From: Acidobacteriota bacterium
GTDB taxonomy: Bacteria; Acidobacteriota; Blastocatellia; UBA7656
DNA length: 64,000 bases
Reading direction: 5' to 3'
Assembly (NCBI GenBank): GCA_040754075.1
Contig: JBFMDH010000023.1
Span: 1 to 64,000, forward strand
In this document: in pieces, positions 1 through 7,454 of the stretch
Layout of the letters: each line of letters opens with the position of its first letter
Numbering within the stretch: position 1 is the first letter of the stretch
The notes under the pieces: generated by a model
The model's database searches: none
The model's input: only the letters and a program-made list of their open reading frames with translations
Told to the model about the DNA's origin: nothing
Program-made: the position numbers and the translations under genes

Positions 1-2
1 AA

Positions 3-122
3 AAGCGGCAGCGAGTTTTGTCGTGGGTGCAGGTTGGGTTGAATTTGCTGCGAGAATCTCCAAAATATCTGAACCTTCTGTTCAATGGTAGAACGACAGG
101 CTTTTATTTTCGCTGGGCATGA
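3..122 (+). CDS. 3' end of an upstream reading frame (partial), possibly the N-terminal part of the next ATPase
   Basis: An open frame enters from the left edge and stops at TGA 120-122, overlapping the ATG of the next gene (ATGA). The 39 visible residues include LSWVQVGLNLLRESPKYL and have no domain signature. Two readings are possible. It may be a separate upstream gene translationally coupled to the ATPase. Alternatively it may be the N-terminal, Walker A-bearing portion of the same ATPase, shifted out of frame near position 89-120. I favour the second slightly, because the downstream protein starts where the middle of an AAA_21-type ATPase normally lies, and the in-frame codons just before its ATG (92-118) also look protein-like until a TAG at 89-91. 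Confidence 0.4.
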   Translation, partial: KRQRVLSWVQVGLNLLRESPKYLNLLFNGRTTGFYFRWA

Positions 123-955
123 TTCAGGATTTCAAGGAATTGCGGATACGTGAAGAAAATCTTATGGTCGGTGGTAACCCCGTTTTCACCCGCAAAGGAG
201 CACAAGTGCATCTTGCCAGAACAGGACAAGGAGAACAGGAGAAAGAGGCGAGGTTTCTTATTGATTGGCATAGAGCAGCTCTACCGATAGTGCAGGAATG
301 GTCAGAAAAGGATCCTCTGTTTATATTCAAACGATGGCTTGCGCGAATGCTTATTCTTCGACCGATGCCAAGCTTAATTACGGGAGACTCTGAACAAGAA
401 ACACTGGAACCGAATTCTCAGGTTACCGATTTCGGCGCGTGGTTTTCGGCTTTAACCCTGCAATATCCATCAGCCTATACCAGGATTGACGAATATCTCA
501 AGCAAGTAATGCCTGATCTGAAAGATTTGGAGAATCGCGGAAGTAGCAAAGACTTTCGCAGCCTTGAGGTTCGGTTTTCCAACGAATTAGGGAGATTCAA
601 GATACCTTTCGCAGATTTGTCTGATGGCGAGAAATGTTTCATGATTTGCGCTTTAGTGCTTGCCGCAAACCACGCGTATGGTCCCGTACTCTGTTTCTGG
701 GATGAACCTGACAACTATCTCGCATTGGATGAAGTTGGTCATTTTGTCATGGCGCTTCGGAGCGCGTTTCATTCCGGCGGTCAACTTATTGCCACATCGC
801 ACAACCCCGAAGCCATCCGTCGTTTTTCTAAAGAGAATATCTTCGTTCTCCACAGAAGAAGCCATCTTGAACCGACAATCCTTCGTCCACTTAGTCAACT
901 CCAAATCAACGGTGATCTAATCAATGCGCTTATTCGGGGCGACTTAGAATTATGA
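119..955 (+). CDS. AAA/ABC-type ATPase of the OLD/AAA_21 kind, Walker A not present in this frame
   Basis: The C-terminal half carries a recognisable SMC/OLD-like ATPase head: an ABC-signature-like LSDGEK around residue 167, a Walker B strand ending in DEPDN around residue 199 (VLCFWDEPDNYLAL), and a switch-like ATSHNPEAIRRF. The N-terminal part (KELRIREENLMVGG...PVF) matches the middle section of such ATPases. No GxxxxGKS Walker A is present, so the ATP-binding N-terminus must lie upstream, either in another frame or as a separate chain. Such ATPases usually power anti-phage or DNA-repair nucleases. The next gene overlaps by ATGA (952-955), implying coupled translation of a two-protein complex. 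Family membership is clear. The defence role is inference from the neighbour. The intactness of the gene is uncertain. Confidence 0.7.
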   Translation: MIQDFKELRIREENLMVGGNPVFTRKGAQVHLARTGQGEQEKEARFLIDWHRAALPIVQEWSEKDPLFIFKRWLARMLILRPMPSLITGDSEQETLEPNSQVTDFGAWFSALTLQYPSAYTRIDEYLKQVMPDLKDLENRGSSKDFRSLEVRFSNELGRFKIPFADLSDGEKCFMICALVLAANHAYGPVLCFWDEPDNYLALDEVGHFVMALRSAFHSGGQLIATSHNPEAIRRFSKENIFVLHRRSHLEPTILRPLSQLQINGDLINALIRGDLEL

Positions 956-1437
956 GCGTCAATAAACATCTCTCGCATATTTTTGTACTTCCAGAAGACG
1001 ATGCTAACAGCGATTTGGCAAACGGCTTTCATCAAGAGGTGGCTCAGAATCGTTATCGGCAAATGCAGGCGCTTCCGGTTGCGGGCGGGTGGCTCAAAGT
1101 CCTGGAATGTTTCAAGAATGATCATATCCGCGATATGCAACGATTTCCTCAACGCTTCTTGGTGTTGTTAATTGACTTTGATCACCAACTTGAACGTTTA
1201 AACCAAGCGGAAAAGGTGGTTCCAAATGAATTGAAAGACCGAGTCTTTGTTCTTGGAGTATTGAGCGAACCTGAAGATTTAAGTAGAAACGAACGCCGCT
1301 CTCTGGAAATTATGGGGATGGCACTCGCACAGGATTGTCGGAACGACACTTACATACTTTGGAACCATAACCTCCTGAAACATAATTCAAGCGAGCTTGA
1401 ACGATTACGCCAAAAGGTTCGCCAAATCTTGTTTTAA
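952..1437 (+). CDS. Small acidic partner of the ATPase, possibly TOPRIM-like
   Basis: A 161-residue soluble protein translationally coupled to the preceding ATPase by an ATGA overlap. I cannot assign a named family with certainty. Visible features are an N-terminal hydrophobic strand ending in an acidic patch (HIFVLPEDDA, residues 9-18), a central strand with an Asp-x-Asp (LVLLIDFD, about residues 70-77) and a third strand followed by acidic residues (RVFVLGVLSEPED). A Glu after strand 1 and a DxD after a later strand is the layout of TOPRIM nucleases, including the DUF4276 and DUF4435 proteins that accompany AAA ATPases in defence systems such as PARIS. That makes a TOPRIM-like nuclease or sensor a reasonable but unproven guess. 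It is the last gene of the unit; the next gene is on the other strand. Confidence 0.6.
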   Translation: MSVNKHLSHIFVLPEDDANSDLANGFHQEVAQNRYRQMQALPVAGGWLKVLECFKNDHIRDMQRFPQRFLVLLIDFDHQLERLNQAEKVVPNELKDRVFVLGVLSEPEDLSRNERRSLEIMGMALAQDCRNDTYILWNHNLLKHNSSELERLRQKVRQILF

Positions 1438-1475
1438 CCATCCTAACAGGTGACGCTATAAAACAGGTCAATAAA

Positions 1476-1976
1476 TCAACCGCGAACCAGTCTCACCGAC
1501 ACGTAGACAATGATGATGGCAAGCAGAGTGGCAAGCGCGGCGGCAATCGAGCCTGCGCGGTTATGCGGCGGCGAGCCTTCTTGCCCCGCGTGACGTTTGG
1601 CATCGCGAAGACTGGTGATGTCGTGAAAGAGCATTAAAGCAACCATCAAGACGACGAGAATCAATTTAACTGCAAGCCATTTCATAAACGATTCATCGTA
1701 GCGGATGCTTCCGGCTACCGATTTGATTCCACCGACTGAATTCACTTGATAATCTATGGTTCGATAAAAAATGTTGACCAAACCCGTGATGATCAAAATA
1801 CCAATCGCCGACCAACCGATTCTTCTGAACCGTCGGGCGAGTCCGCGCAATATCGGCTGGCGTTCTTCTTTGCTCAAACTGAGAGCAAAAGGAATCACCG
1901 CAGTCATGGTGTAAATCAATCCGCCGACCCAGATTGATGCCATCACGATATGAATCCACACACTCAATCGATACAT
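1476..1976 (-). CDS. CopD-like integral membrane protein
   Basis: About 166 residues with four predicted membrane helices: WIHIVMASIWVGGLIY near the N-terminus, a second around IGWSAIGILIITGLVNIF, a third around WLAVKLILVVLMVALMLF, and a C-terminal AAALATLLAIIIVYVSV. The histidine in the first helix (LSVWIHIVMASIWVGG) and in the third (LMLFHDI) fit the CopD/DUF2269-like family of copper- or haem-associated membrane proteins. The ATG at 1976 is preferred over the longer frame because GAGGG lies six bases upstream, within the end of the MFS gene. The two genes are separated by one base, so they form an operon. The actual substrate is not known. Confidence 0.65.
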   Translation of the reverse strand: MYRLSVWIHIVMASIWVGGLIYTMTAVIPFALSLSKEERQPILRGLARRFRRIGWSAIGILIITGLVNIFYRTIDYQVNSVGGIKSVAGSIRYDESFMKWLAVKLILVVLMVALMLFHDITSLRDAKRHAGQEGSPPHNRAGSIAAALATLLAIIIVYVSVRLVRG

Positions 1977-1977
1977 C

Positions 1978-3198
1978 TTATCCCTCTTGACGCGCCGGAA
2001 CTTCGGCAACGGTTGTGACATTCGAGCGCAAGGTCAAAGCCAGTATAAACGCGATAATCATAATCGCGCCGCTCACCCAGAAAGGCGTGATGCCATAACG
2101 CGCTACCTGACGGCTCGCATCACTCATAAGTAACCAGCCGCCAAGCGCCGGACCGATGATGCGCGCCAGGCTGGCTGCCGATTGCAATGCGCCAAGCACA
2201 CGCCCTTGCCACGCCGCATTCACATATTTGGAAGCGAGTCCATTGAGCACCGGCGTCACAAAACTATTACCAATCGCAATCGCGGCGCATGCCATCAACA
2301 CAGACTTGAGGCTGTCACTCACCGGCATGGTAAACATTCCCAGTGCTAACAACGCGGTTCCCACGATGGTCAGCGTCTTTTCACCGAACAATTTCACCAA
2401 CCGACCAAGCAATCCGCCTTGAATAATCACCCCGATGACACCCTGACTGGCAAAGATATAACCGTTGTGCGCTTCGTCGAGATTGAATTTTTTCGAGGTA
2501 AAAAGCGAAAAGGTTGCCGTGAGCATGGCAAACGCCACGGTTGCAAAAAAGTACGTGGCAAAGACTGCGCCGAGTTGCCAGTTGCCCGATTCTTTAAAGA
2601 CCTGTTGAATCGACGCGCGACCGGCTGCCAGATGGCGATTTTCAGCAGATAAACTTTCCGGCAATAAAAAATACAATGCGATGGCATTCGCCGCTGCCAG
2701 CAATGCCGCAAAGTAAAACGGCGCGCCCAGCGAAACTTTACTTAATACGCCGCCGATGAAGGGACCGAAGATAAAGCCGAGACCGAATGCCGCGCCGATG
2801 AGTCCCATCGATTTGGCGCGGTCTTCGGGCGGCGTCACATCCGCAATATAAGCCTGCGCGGTTGAGATATTCGCGCCGGTGATGCCATCAATGATGCGCG
2901 CCACAAATAACAGCCACAACGTACCGGCAAGCCCCATGATTAAAAAGCCGATGGAGGTGCCGATTAAACTGACAAGCAACACCGGGCGACGCCCGACTCT
3001 ATCGGAGATTTTTCCGAGTATCGGCGCGAAAATAAATTGCATCATCGAATAAACCGCAAGCAGCAATCCGACAGTGGTTTCCGAGGCGCCGAATTTCTGG
3101 GCGTATAAAGGCAAAACCGGAATAACAATGCCAAAACCGATGAGGTCAATGAAGACGGTAATAAAAATGATTAATAACGGAGAGCGGTTTTTTGCCAT
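1978..3198 (-). CDS. MFS efflux transporter, TetA-like
   Basis: A 406-residue, twelve-helix major facilitator. The first helix (TVFIDLIGFGIVIPVLP, residues 14-30) and motif A in the first cytoplasmic loop (GKISDRVGRRP, about 62-72) are those of the TetA/multidrug drug:proton antiporter branch. Motif C-like glycine-rich stretches follow (GLIGAAFGLGFIFGPFIGG). Length is normal for the family. The family exports drugs or metabolites in exchange for protons across the inner membrane. Sequence alone does not show tetracycline specificity, and the gene is probably a housekeeping or multidrug pump. It is co-transcribed with the CopD-like gene immediately downstream. Confidence 0.85.
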   Translation of the reverse strand: MAKNRSPLLIIFITVFIDLIGFGIVIPVLPLYAQKFGASETTVGLLLAVYSMMQFIFAPILGKISDRVGRRPVLLVSLIGTSIGFLIMGLAGTLWLLFVARIIDGITGANISTAQAYIADVTPPEDRAKSMGLIGAAFGLGFIFGPFIGGVLSKVSLGAPFYFAALLAAANAIALYFLLPESLSAENRHLAAGRASIQQVFKESGNWQLGAVFATYFFATVAFAMLTATFSLFTSKKFNLDEAHNGYIFASQGVIGVIIQGGLLGRLVKLFGEKTLTIVGTALLALGMFTMPVSDSLKSVLMACAAIAIGNSFVTPVLNGLASKYVNAAWQGRVLGALQSAASLARIIGPALGGWLLMSDASRQVARYGITPFWVSGAIMIIAFILALTLRSNVTTVAEVPARQEG

Positions 3199-3289
3199 CT
3201 CTTCAACACGTTTCCTTCTTTAATTTTCAATCTCTTGATTCTGAAAAGTGTGCATGAAAAATAGCGGTTTCTCCTCTCAGCTTACCGCT

Positions 3290-3327
3290 CTCTGCGGTTT
3301 GGTATCCTGTATTTTTTAACCGCAGAG
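3290..3327. repeat. 10-bp perfect inverted repeat, REP-like
   Basis: CTCTGCGGTT at 3290-3299 is exactly inverted as AACCGCAGAG at 3318-3327, with an 18-base loop. It lies between the 3' end of the FAD oxidoreductase gene and the start of the MFS gene, both leftward. The right arm runs into further CGCAGAG/CGCGGAG-type sequence (3321-3355), a kind of dispersed intergenic repeat. No T-tract adjoins it in a position fitting a terminator of either gene. Confidence 0.55.
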
Positions 3328-3380
3328 GGTGCAGCGGATTCACCGAGAACGCGGAGTTCAAAATTTCAATCAGCCTTAAA

Positions 3381-4556
3381 TTAAAAAATCTGATGCGCGC
3401 GACTGAGCAAATCTTGTTTCAGGGTGATGTAACTCTGCTCACCAATCAAACAATCGACCAAAACTTTTCTGACGCCGCGATGATGCGCCGCAAGAAAAAT
3501 TACCGCATTCGGAAACGGACGCCCCATAAATCTGCCGTGATAAAAACGCGGCAACAATTGCGAAGCGCGACTGAGTTCCCTGCCAAAAAATTCCTGCCAG
3601 TTATTTTCATAGGCGGCTGCGGCATTCGCTAAATTTTCTTTCAACAGTACGTCAGCCAGAACGTCCGCAGATTTAAACGCATAATAAATGCCTTCGCCGG
3701 TTATCGGGTCGGCAAATCCCGCCGCATCACCAATGAGTGCCCACCCCTCACCGCTTGCCCGCAAATCTTTCCAGGTTGCGAAATCAAGCGTTGGAATTTT
3801 CGCGCCGAAAAAATTCATGCGGGATTCTTCGGGCATCTTGCCGCCGTAATACCCGCGCACAAAGTCCGCAAGCAAGCCGCGAAGTTCATCCGAAGTTTTT
3901 TCGCCGAGTTTGGAAGCGACCCCGAAATTCATCACACCCGGTCGCGGAAAAGCCCATAAATAGCCGGTAAATGCGTGCGGAAATTGAATGGTCACCGCTT
4001 CCGCTTGGTTACCCTGTTGACTCGGTTCATCAACCGCGATGTTATAACCAAATGCCAGCGCCAGGTCTTGTTTGGAAAAAATGCCTAAAAGTTTTCTTCT
4101 CGTAGGCGATGCCGCGCCATCGGCTCCGACTAAAAACCTGGCAGACCACTCGCGCCCGTCATCGGTTACCAGTTGCCAACCGTTTCCCTGTTTTTCAAAA
4201 TGCGTCACTGCCGCGCGAATGAAATTGGCTTTGCTATTAATGGCTCTATCCAACACCAGGCGGTTTAACACTTCACGCGAATAGATAGCGAACGGGCGAT
4301 CTACATCGATTGAAACCCGGCGACCGTTTGCAGAAACCAGAGTCACGCGATGAATCAATTTTCGCGGATAATCGGCGTTTTCGAGAATAAATGAAAATTC
4401 GCGCAGGGCGCGGGTCGGAACGCCACCGCCACAGGGTTTTTCCCACGCGCCTTTCGGGTCGAATAACAGAATCTCGCGCCCCTTAGCGGCAAGCCGCGAA
4501 GCCAGATGCGCCCCGGCAGGACCTGCTCCGATAATGGCAATTTCCGCGCTCGACAT
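3381..4556 (-). CDS. FAD-dependent oxidoreductase, geranylgeranyl reductase family
   Basis: 391 residues. The N-terminus is a dinucleotide-binding fold (IAIIGAGPAGAHLASRLA, residues 6-23), followed by a CGGG motif (42-45) typical of the geranylgeranyl reductase/BchP family. A second FAD-binding motif, WALIGDAAGFADPITGEG, lies near residue 270. This family reduces isoprenoid chains (chlorophyll phytyl tails, archaeal lipids, menaquinone side chains) or hydroxylates aromatic substrates. A BchP role would be attractive given the BchH-like genes at 48.7 kb, but they are unlinked and the family is broad. The ATG at 4556 was chosen over a TTG three codons earlier. The gene stands alone, with repeat-rich DNA on both sides. 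Confidence 0.8.
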   Translation of the reverse strand: MSSAEIAIIGAGPAGAHLASRLAAKGREILLFDPKGAWEKPCGGGVPTRALREFSFILENADYPRKLIHRVTLVSANGRRVSIDVDRPFAIYSREVLNRLVLDRAINSKANFIRAAVTHFEKQGNGWQLVTDDGREWSARFLVGADGAASPTRRKLLGIFSKQDLALAFGYNIAVDEPSQQGNQAEAVTIQFPHAFTGYLWAFPRPGVMNFGVASKLGEKTSDELRGLLADFVRGYYGGKMPEESRMNFFGAKIPTLDFATWKDLRASGEGWALIGDAAGFADPITGEGIYYAFKSADVLADVLLKENLANAAAAYENNWQEFFGRELSRASQLLPRFYHGRFMGRPFPNAVIFLAAHHRGVRKVLVDCLIGEQSYITLKQDLLSRAHQIF

Positions 4557-4600
4557 AGACCTCAAGAGTAAAAAGGCAACGCGGAAAAGACAAGCAGATT

Positions 4601-4752
4601 ACGGAACAAACGGAAATAACGGAACAGACGGAACCTGAATTTGAAGCCCACTACGATTTGCAAAAAGCCCAAGTCAAAACCAGCGGCTATATTTGGGTGA
4701 TTTCATCAACCGCAGTTTTCTTCCCAAGAATAAGCAAATCCGTTTGTTCCGT
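4601..4752. repeat. Intergenic element bounded by 14-bp inverted repeats, with an internal tandem repeat
   Basis: ACGGAACAAACGGA at 4601-4614 is exactly inverted as TCCGTTTGTTCCGT at 4739-4752, delimiting about 150 bp. Just inside the left end the motif is repeated in tandem (4601-4615 and 4619-4633, one mismatch). There is no coding frame inside and no obvious target-site duplication. It could be a small non-autonomous element or simply a dispersed intergenic repeat, between the LanC-like and oxidoreductase genes. Confidence 0.5.
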
Positions 4753-4775
4753 TTTTATTTCGTGTGCTTTGTAGT

Positions 4776-6089
4776 TTAAAACGGAGAATCGGGGAAGGTG
4801 ATTCCCGGTTTGCGATTCAACTCGCGGGCATCCAGTCGCAATAGAAACATCCCGATTCCTGCCGCGCCCTGCATAAAGCCGGTTTGCGCGATTTGCACAT
4901 CAGGGTCGCGGCGGTTTTCGGCTTGAATCCATTTCAGCCCGTTGTTCTCTTTTGCCGAACGCGCCAGCAAATTGTCTGTCACCCGCTTGATGAATTCGAG
5001 ATAGATTTTATCTTTAGTGATTTGATAGAGGCTCAGAAAAAATTCGCCGACTCCTGCCGCGCCGCAACATTGGCTGACATTATTCCAATAACCCGGCGTC
5101 TCTTTTTCGGGAATGCCGCTTTTCATAATCGCCCGCGCAGATTTTTTCACCAGTTCCATCCACGCTTTATCGCCGGTCACTTGATACAATCGATAAAACA
5201 ACCGCGCCGTACCGGCAGGACCATGACACCAACTCAAATAGTAGAGGTCTTTGCCTTCCGGTTCGTTGTGAAAAATCATGCAGATGTCGCCATCGGTTTT
5301 GGCTACGGCTTTCAAATAAGTTGCACCGGCAAGCGCCGCGTCAAGAAATTCTTTCTGTTTGGTTTCCTGATAAAGCGTCGCTAAGAAATAAGCGATACCT
5401 GCGGTGCCGTGTGAAAAATTGGGCATTAGTCGCGGAAACGATTTATTCATTGCCCATTTTGTGCCGCCCGCTTCCGGTTGTCCGAGTTCAATCAAGCGGC
5501 GTCCGGCATCTGCGGCAATACCTTGCAAAGAACCGTCGCCAAGTTCTCTTGCGGCGTACAACAAAAATAATCCGATACCGGCGCTGCCCGCGATGATGTC
5601 TGTCGTATCGTTCCACTCGATGCCTTTGCCGGCGCGATTGGCGCGGTCTTTTAAAATTTGCGTGACCCGGAGTGCAGCCTGACGATAGCGGTCATCTTTC
5701 GACGCTTTATAAGTTTCAGTGAGCGCAAAGCCGATTCCGGCAATCCCTGTGTAGAGACCGTTTTCTTTTTCTTTATCGAGATTCACCATCAAATAGTCCG
5801 CGCCCGATTTGGCATCGAGCAAAGCGGGGATGTACTGATTGTTGGTCGAATGATAGGTTTCAAGCAGAAACAATATGACGCCCGGTGTGCCGCTGTAGAG
5901 ATTTCGGGAAACGGATTTCGGGTCGAGCGGATTTGCGGGCCAAGCGGTTCCCTGTTCGGTCTTTATCGCCGAAGCTTGAATCCAGGCGTTGGCATCAAAC
6001 GCGGCTTTGAAATAGGCGCTGCGTTTTTGCGCAGGCATCGGTACAGCAAGAAAAACGATTAGCAGAAATATGGCTCCAAACTTTTTCAT
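4776..6089 (-). CDS. Exported LanC-like protein
   Basis: 437 residues beginning with a clear signal peptide (MKKFGAIFLLIVFLAVPMPAQ), so the mature protein is probably periplasmic or outside the cell. It shows the seven repeated G-x-x-G motifs of the alpha/alpha toroid of lanthionine synthetase C proteins: near residues 65, 113, 166, 226 (SHGTAGI), 288 (WCHGPAG), 341 (CCGAAGV) and 416. In LanC/LanCL the zinc ligands are Cys in WCxG and Cys-His in CHG. Here Cys288 is present, but the CHG His is replaced by Cys (C341-C342-G), so zinc could still be bound with altered ligands. Export is unusual, since classical LanC acts in the cytoplasm. It ends a three-gene operon with a 2OG oxygenase and an ExbD-like protein. 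Function is unknown; thioether cyclase activity is only one possibility. Confidence 0.8.
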   Translation of the reverse strand: MKKFGAIFLLIVFLAVPMPAQKRSAYFKAAFDANAWIQASAIKTEQGTAWPANPLDPKSVSRNLYSGTPGVILFLLETYHSTNNQYIPALLDAKSGADYLMVNLDKEKENGLYTGIAGIGFALTETYKASKDDRYRQAALRVTQILKDRANRAGKGIEWNDTTDIIAGSAGIGLFLLYAARELGDGSLQGIAADAGRRLIELGQPEAGGTKWAMNKSFPRLMPNFSHGTAGIAYFLATLYQETKQKEFLDAALAGATYLKAVAKTDGDICMIFHNEPEGKDLYYLSWCHGPAGTARLFYRLYQVTGDKAWMELVKKSARAIMKSGIPEKETPGYWNNVSQCCGAAGVGEFFLSLYQITKDKIYLEFIKRVTDNLLARSAKENNGLKWIQAENRRDPDVQIAQTGFMQGAAGIGMFLLRLDARELNRKPGITFPDSPF

Positions 6090-6101
6090 AAAACCCTTTC
6101 A

Positions 6102-6668
6102 TTAATGGTAAATCACATCGGTGCGGAGGATGTATTTCGTCCCACTTAAAACCGGCAACCCTTCGTGCCAGAGTTGGTGCGCGAATAGTAAAACTTTTCC
6201 GGTTTCGGGCGCAATCAAGGTTTGGGAATTTAAGAAAAAGGTTTCGCCGCCAGCAAAATCTTGATTGAGGTAGATGATTAAGGTGAGCAAACTTCTCTGG
6301 CTTTGCGAACGCATAAAGTAGCCATCGGTGTGCGGCGCGAATTTTTGCCCCGTCGTGTAGCGATAAAAGCGCAGGCGTTCATTGAGTCCGACAACCGTTT
6401 TTCCGTTCAGGGTTTCGGGAACGATGCGGCGAAGGCGGTGAAACAAGGCATCCGCAAGTTTGAAATCCTCAGCCGCAGCGCGATAATTGTGCCTGCCGTT
6501 ACTGACCAGAAAACCGCGAGGTCCCTCCCACTCGCCCTCAATCGTCGCATCGCGGAAGCCGACGGTTTCGCTGAGATTGATTAATGCGCAGCATTCCTCA
6601 AATGAGAAAATATTATTTTGAGTTAAGGTGTGGTTTAAATCAGGAAAAGGATTTATCCCTTGGCTCAT
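6102..6668 (-). CDS. 2-oxoglutarate/Fe(II)-dependent oxygenase, prolyl-4-hydroxylase-like
   Basis: 188 residues with the complete facial triad and co-substrate Arg of the P4Hc type: His113 and Asp115 in PHTDGYF, distal His168 in LWHEG, and Arg182 near the C-terminus in LRTDV. A GGET strand (about 140-143) is also typical. These enzymes hydroxylate peptidyl proline or other residues, or small molecules, using O2 and 2-oxoglutarate in the cytoplasm; no signal peptide is seen. Its start overlaps the stop of the ExbD-like gene (ATGA), and 12 bases separate it from the exported LanC-like gene, so the three are one unit. A peptide- or protein-modifying role is inference from that setting. Confidence 0.8.
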   Translation of the reverse strand: MSQGINPFPDLNHTLTQNNIFSFEECCALINLSETVGFRDATIEGEWEGPRGFLVSNGRHNYRAAAEDFKLADALFHRLRRIVPETLNGKTVVGLNERLRFYRYTTGQKFAPHTDGYFMRSQSQRSLLTLIIYLNQDFAGGETFFLNSQTLIAPETGKVLLFAHQLWHEGLPVLSGTKYILRTDVIYH

Positions 6669-7366
6669 CTTTTTAATGAAGTATTTCTTGAAGCTGGAAT
6701 ATCATCAGTCAGTTTCAGACAAATCACTTTTACACCTGCACGCCTGACGGTATCAAGCACATCTGTCACATCTTCATAGATGAGCTTTTCCGAAACATAA
6801 ACGGAAATCATCTTCTCTTGCTTAAAATCTGTTTCCTGTTTGAGCAAATTAAAAATCTCTTCATTCATGGTTAATTGAGAATTCAAATAAACCTGTTTTT
6901 GTGAATCATCTATCCGTTTAACTTCTATCCTCACCGATTCATTCTGCGTATTGCAGCCTTCTGTTAATGCCAGAACTTCAAAGTCAATTAATCCCATCCA
7001 TCCAAGTTTTTTTTCAAATCTGGTGGGCAAACCGATTCGCTGATGCCTGGCTTTTTGAATGTCGCGAATTACCGAAATGATGGTGCCCATTTCAATATAT
7101 TTTGTGGCGCGAATATGCAGTAATTGGGTTCCACCGGTCGCCTGGTCAAATTGCTCAACCTTTGAAGTGATGTCCGAAAACTTAATCAGATCATGACCAA
7201 AAAAGATTTGGTTGATTCCAGGTAAATGAAGGCTTGATTCAAAAGCTCTGTCTTGCTCCTCAAATTTAACTCCGTCCAGCACATAAAAAGAGATAAGAAG
7301 AATGAAGACAATAACCGAGGTTAGCATCCAAAAGATTTTGTTACGGTTAAAAAATAAGCTATCCAT
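6665..7366 (-). CDS. ExbD/TolR-like single-span membrane protein
   Basis: About 233 residues from an ATG at 7366 that is preceded by GGAG at six bases, which rules out the longer frame. One N-terminal membrane helix (IFWMLTSVIVFILLISFYVL) is followed by a soluble, probably periplasmic region. The last 80 residues follow the ExbD/TolR plan: a beta strand, a loop with a small target-residue segment (YLNSQLTMNEEIFNLL), then SVYVSEKLIYEDVTDVLD and a final strand with an alpha helix. ExbD proteins couple proton motive force to outer-membrane processes with ExbB, but no ExbB is visible here. It is the first gene of the operon with the 2OG oxygenase and LanC-like protein. Assignment is by pattern only. 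Confidence 0.55.
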   Translation of the reverse strand: MDSLFFNRNKIFWMLTSVIVFILLISFYVLDGVKFEEQDRAFESSLHLPGINQIFFGHDLIKFSDITSKVEQFDQATGGTQLLHIRATKYIEMGTIISVIRDIQKARHQRIGLPTRFEKKLGWMGLIDFEVLALTEGCNTQNESVRIEVKRIDDSQKQVYLNSQLTMNEEIFNLLKQETDFKQEKMISVYVSEKLIYEDVTDVLDTVRRAGVKVICLKLTDDIPASRNTSLKR

Positions 7367-7454
7367 AATTATCTCCTCGTAATAATCAGCTATGAAATTA
7401 TGGTTAGTTTTTTTATAACACGAAGAGGTGGGCAATCAGATAGTTTATCTGTAC

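Noticed and set aside
1978-3198. Tetracycline-resistance gene call
   Set aside because: Motifs fit the TetA-like branch, but the context is chromosomal with no mobile element, so only a generic MFS efflux call is supported.
3737-3970. Plus-strand frames lying opposite the FAD oxidoreductase gene and similar frames opposite other long genes
   Set aside because: They lack ribosome binding sites and read as the complement of conserved enzymes; coding evidence is entirely on the other strand.
4776-6089. Direct link between the LanC-like gene and the leader peptides at 62.6 kb
   Set aside because: They are 57 kb apart, the LanC-like protein is exported, and the cores lack the Cys needed for thioether rings.
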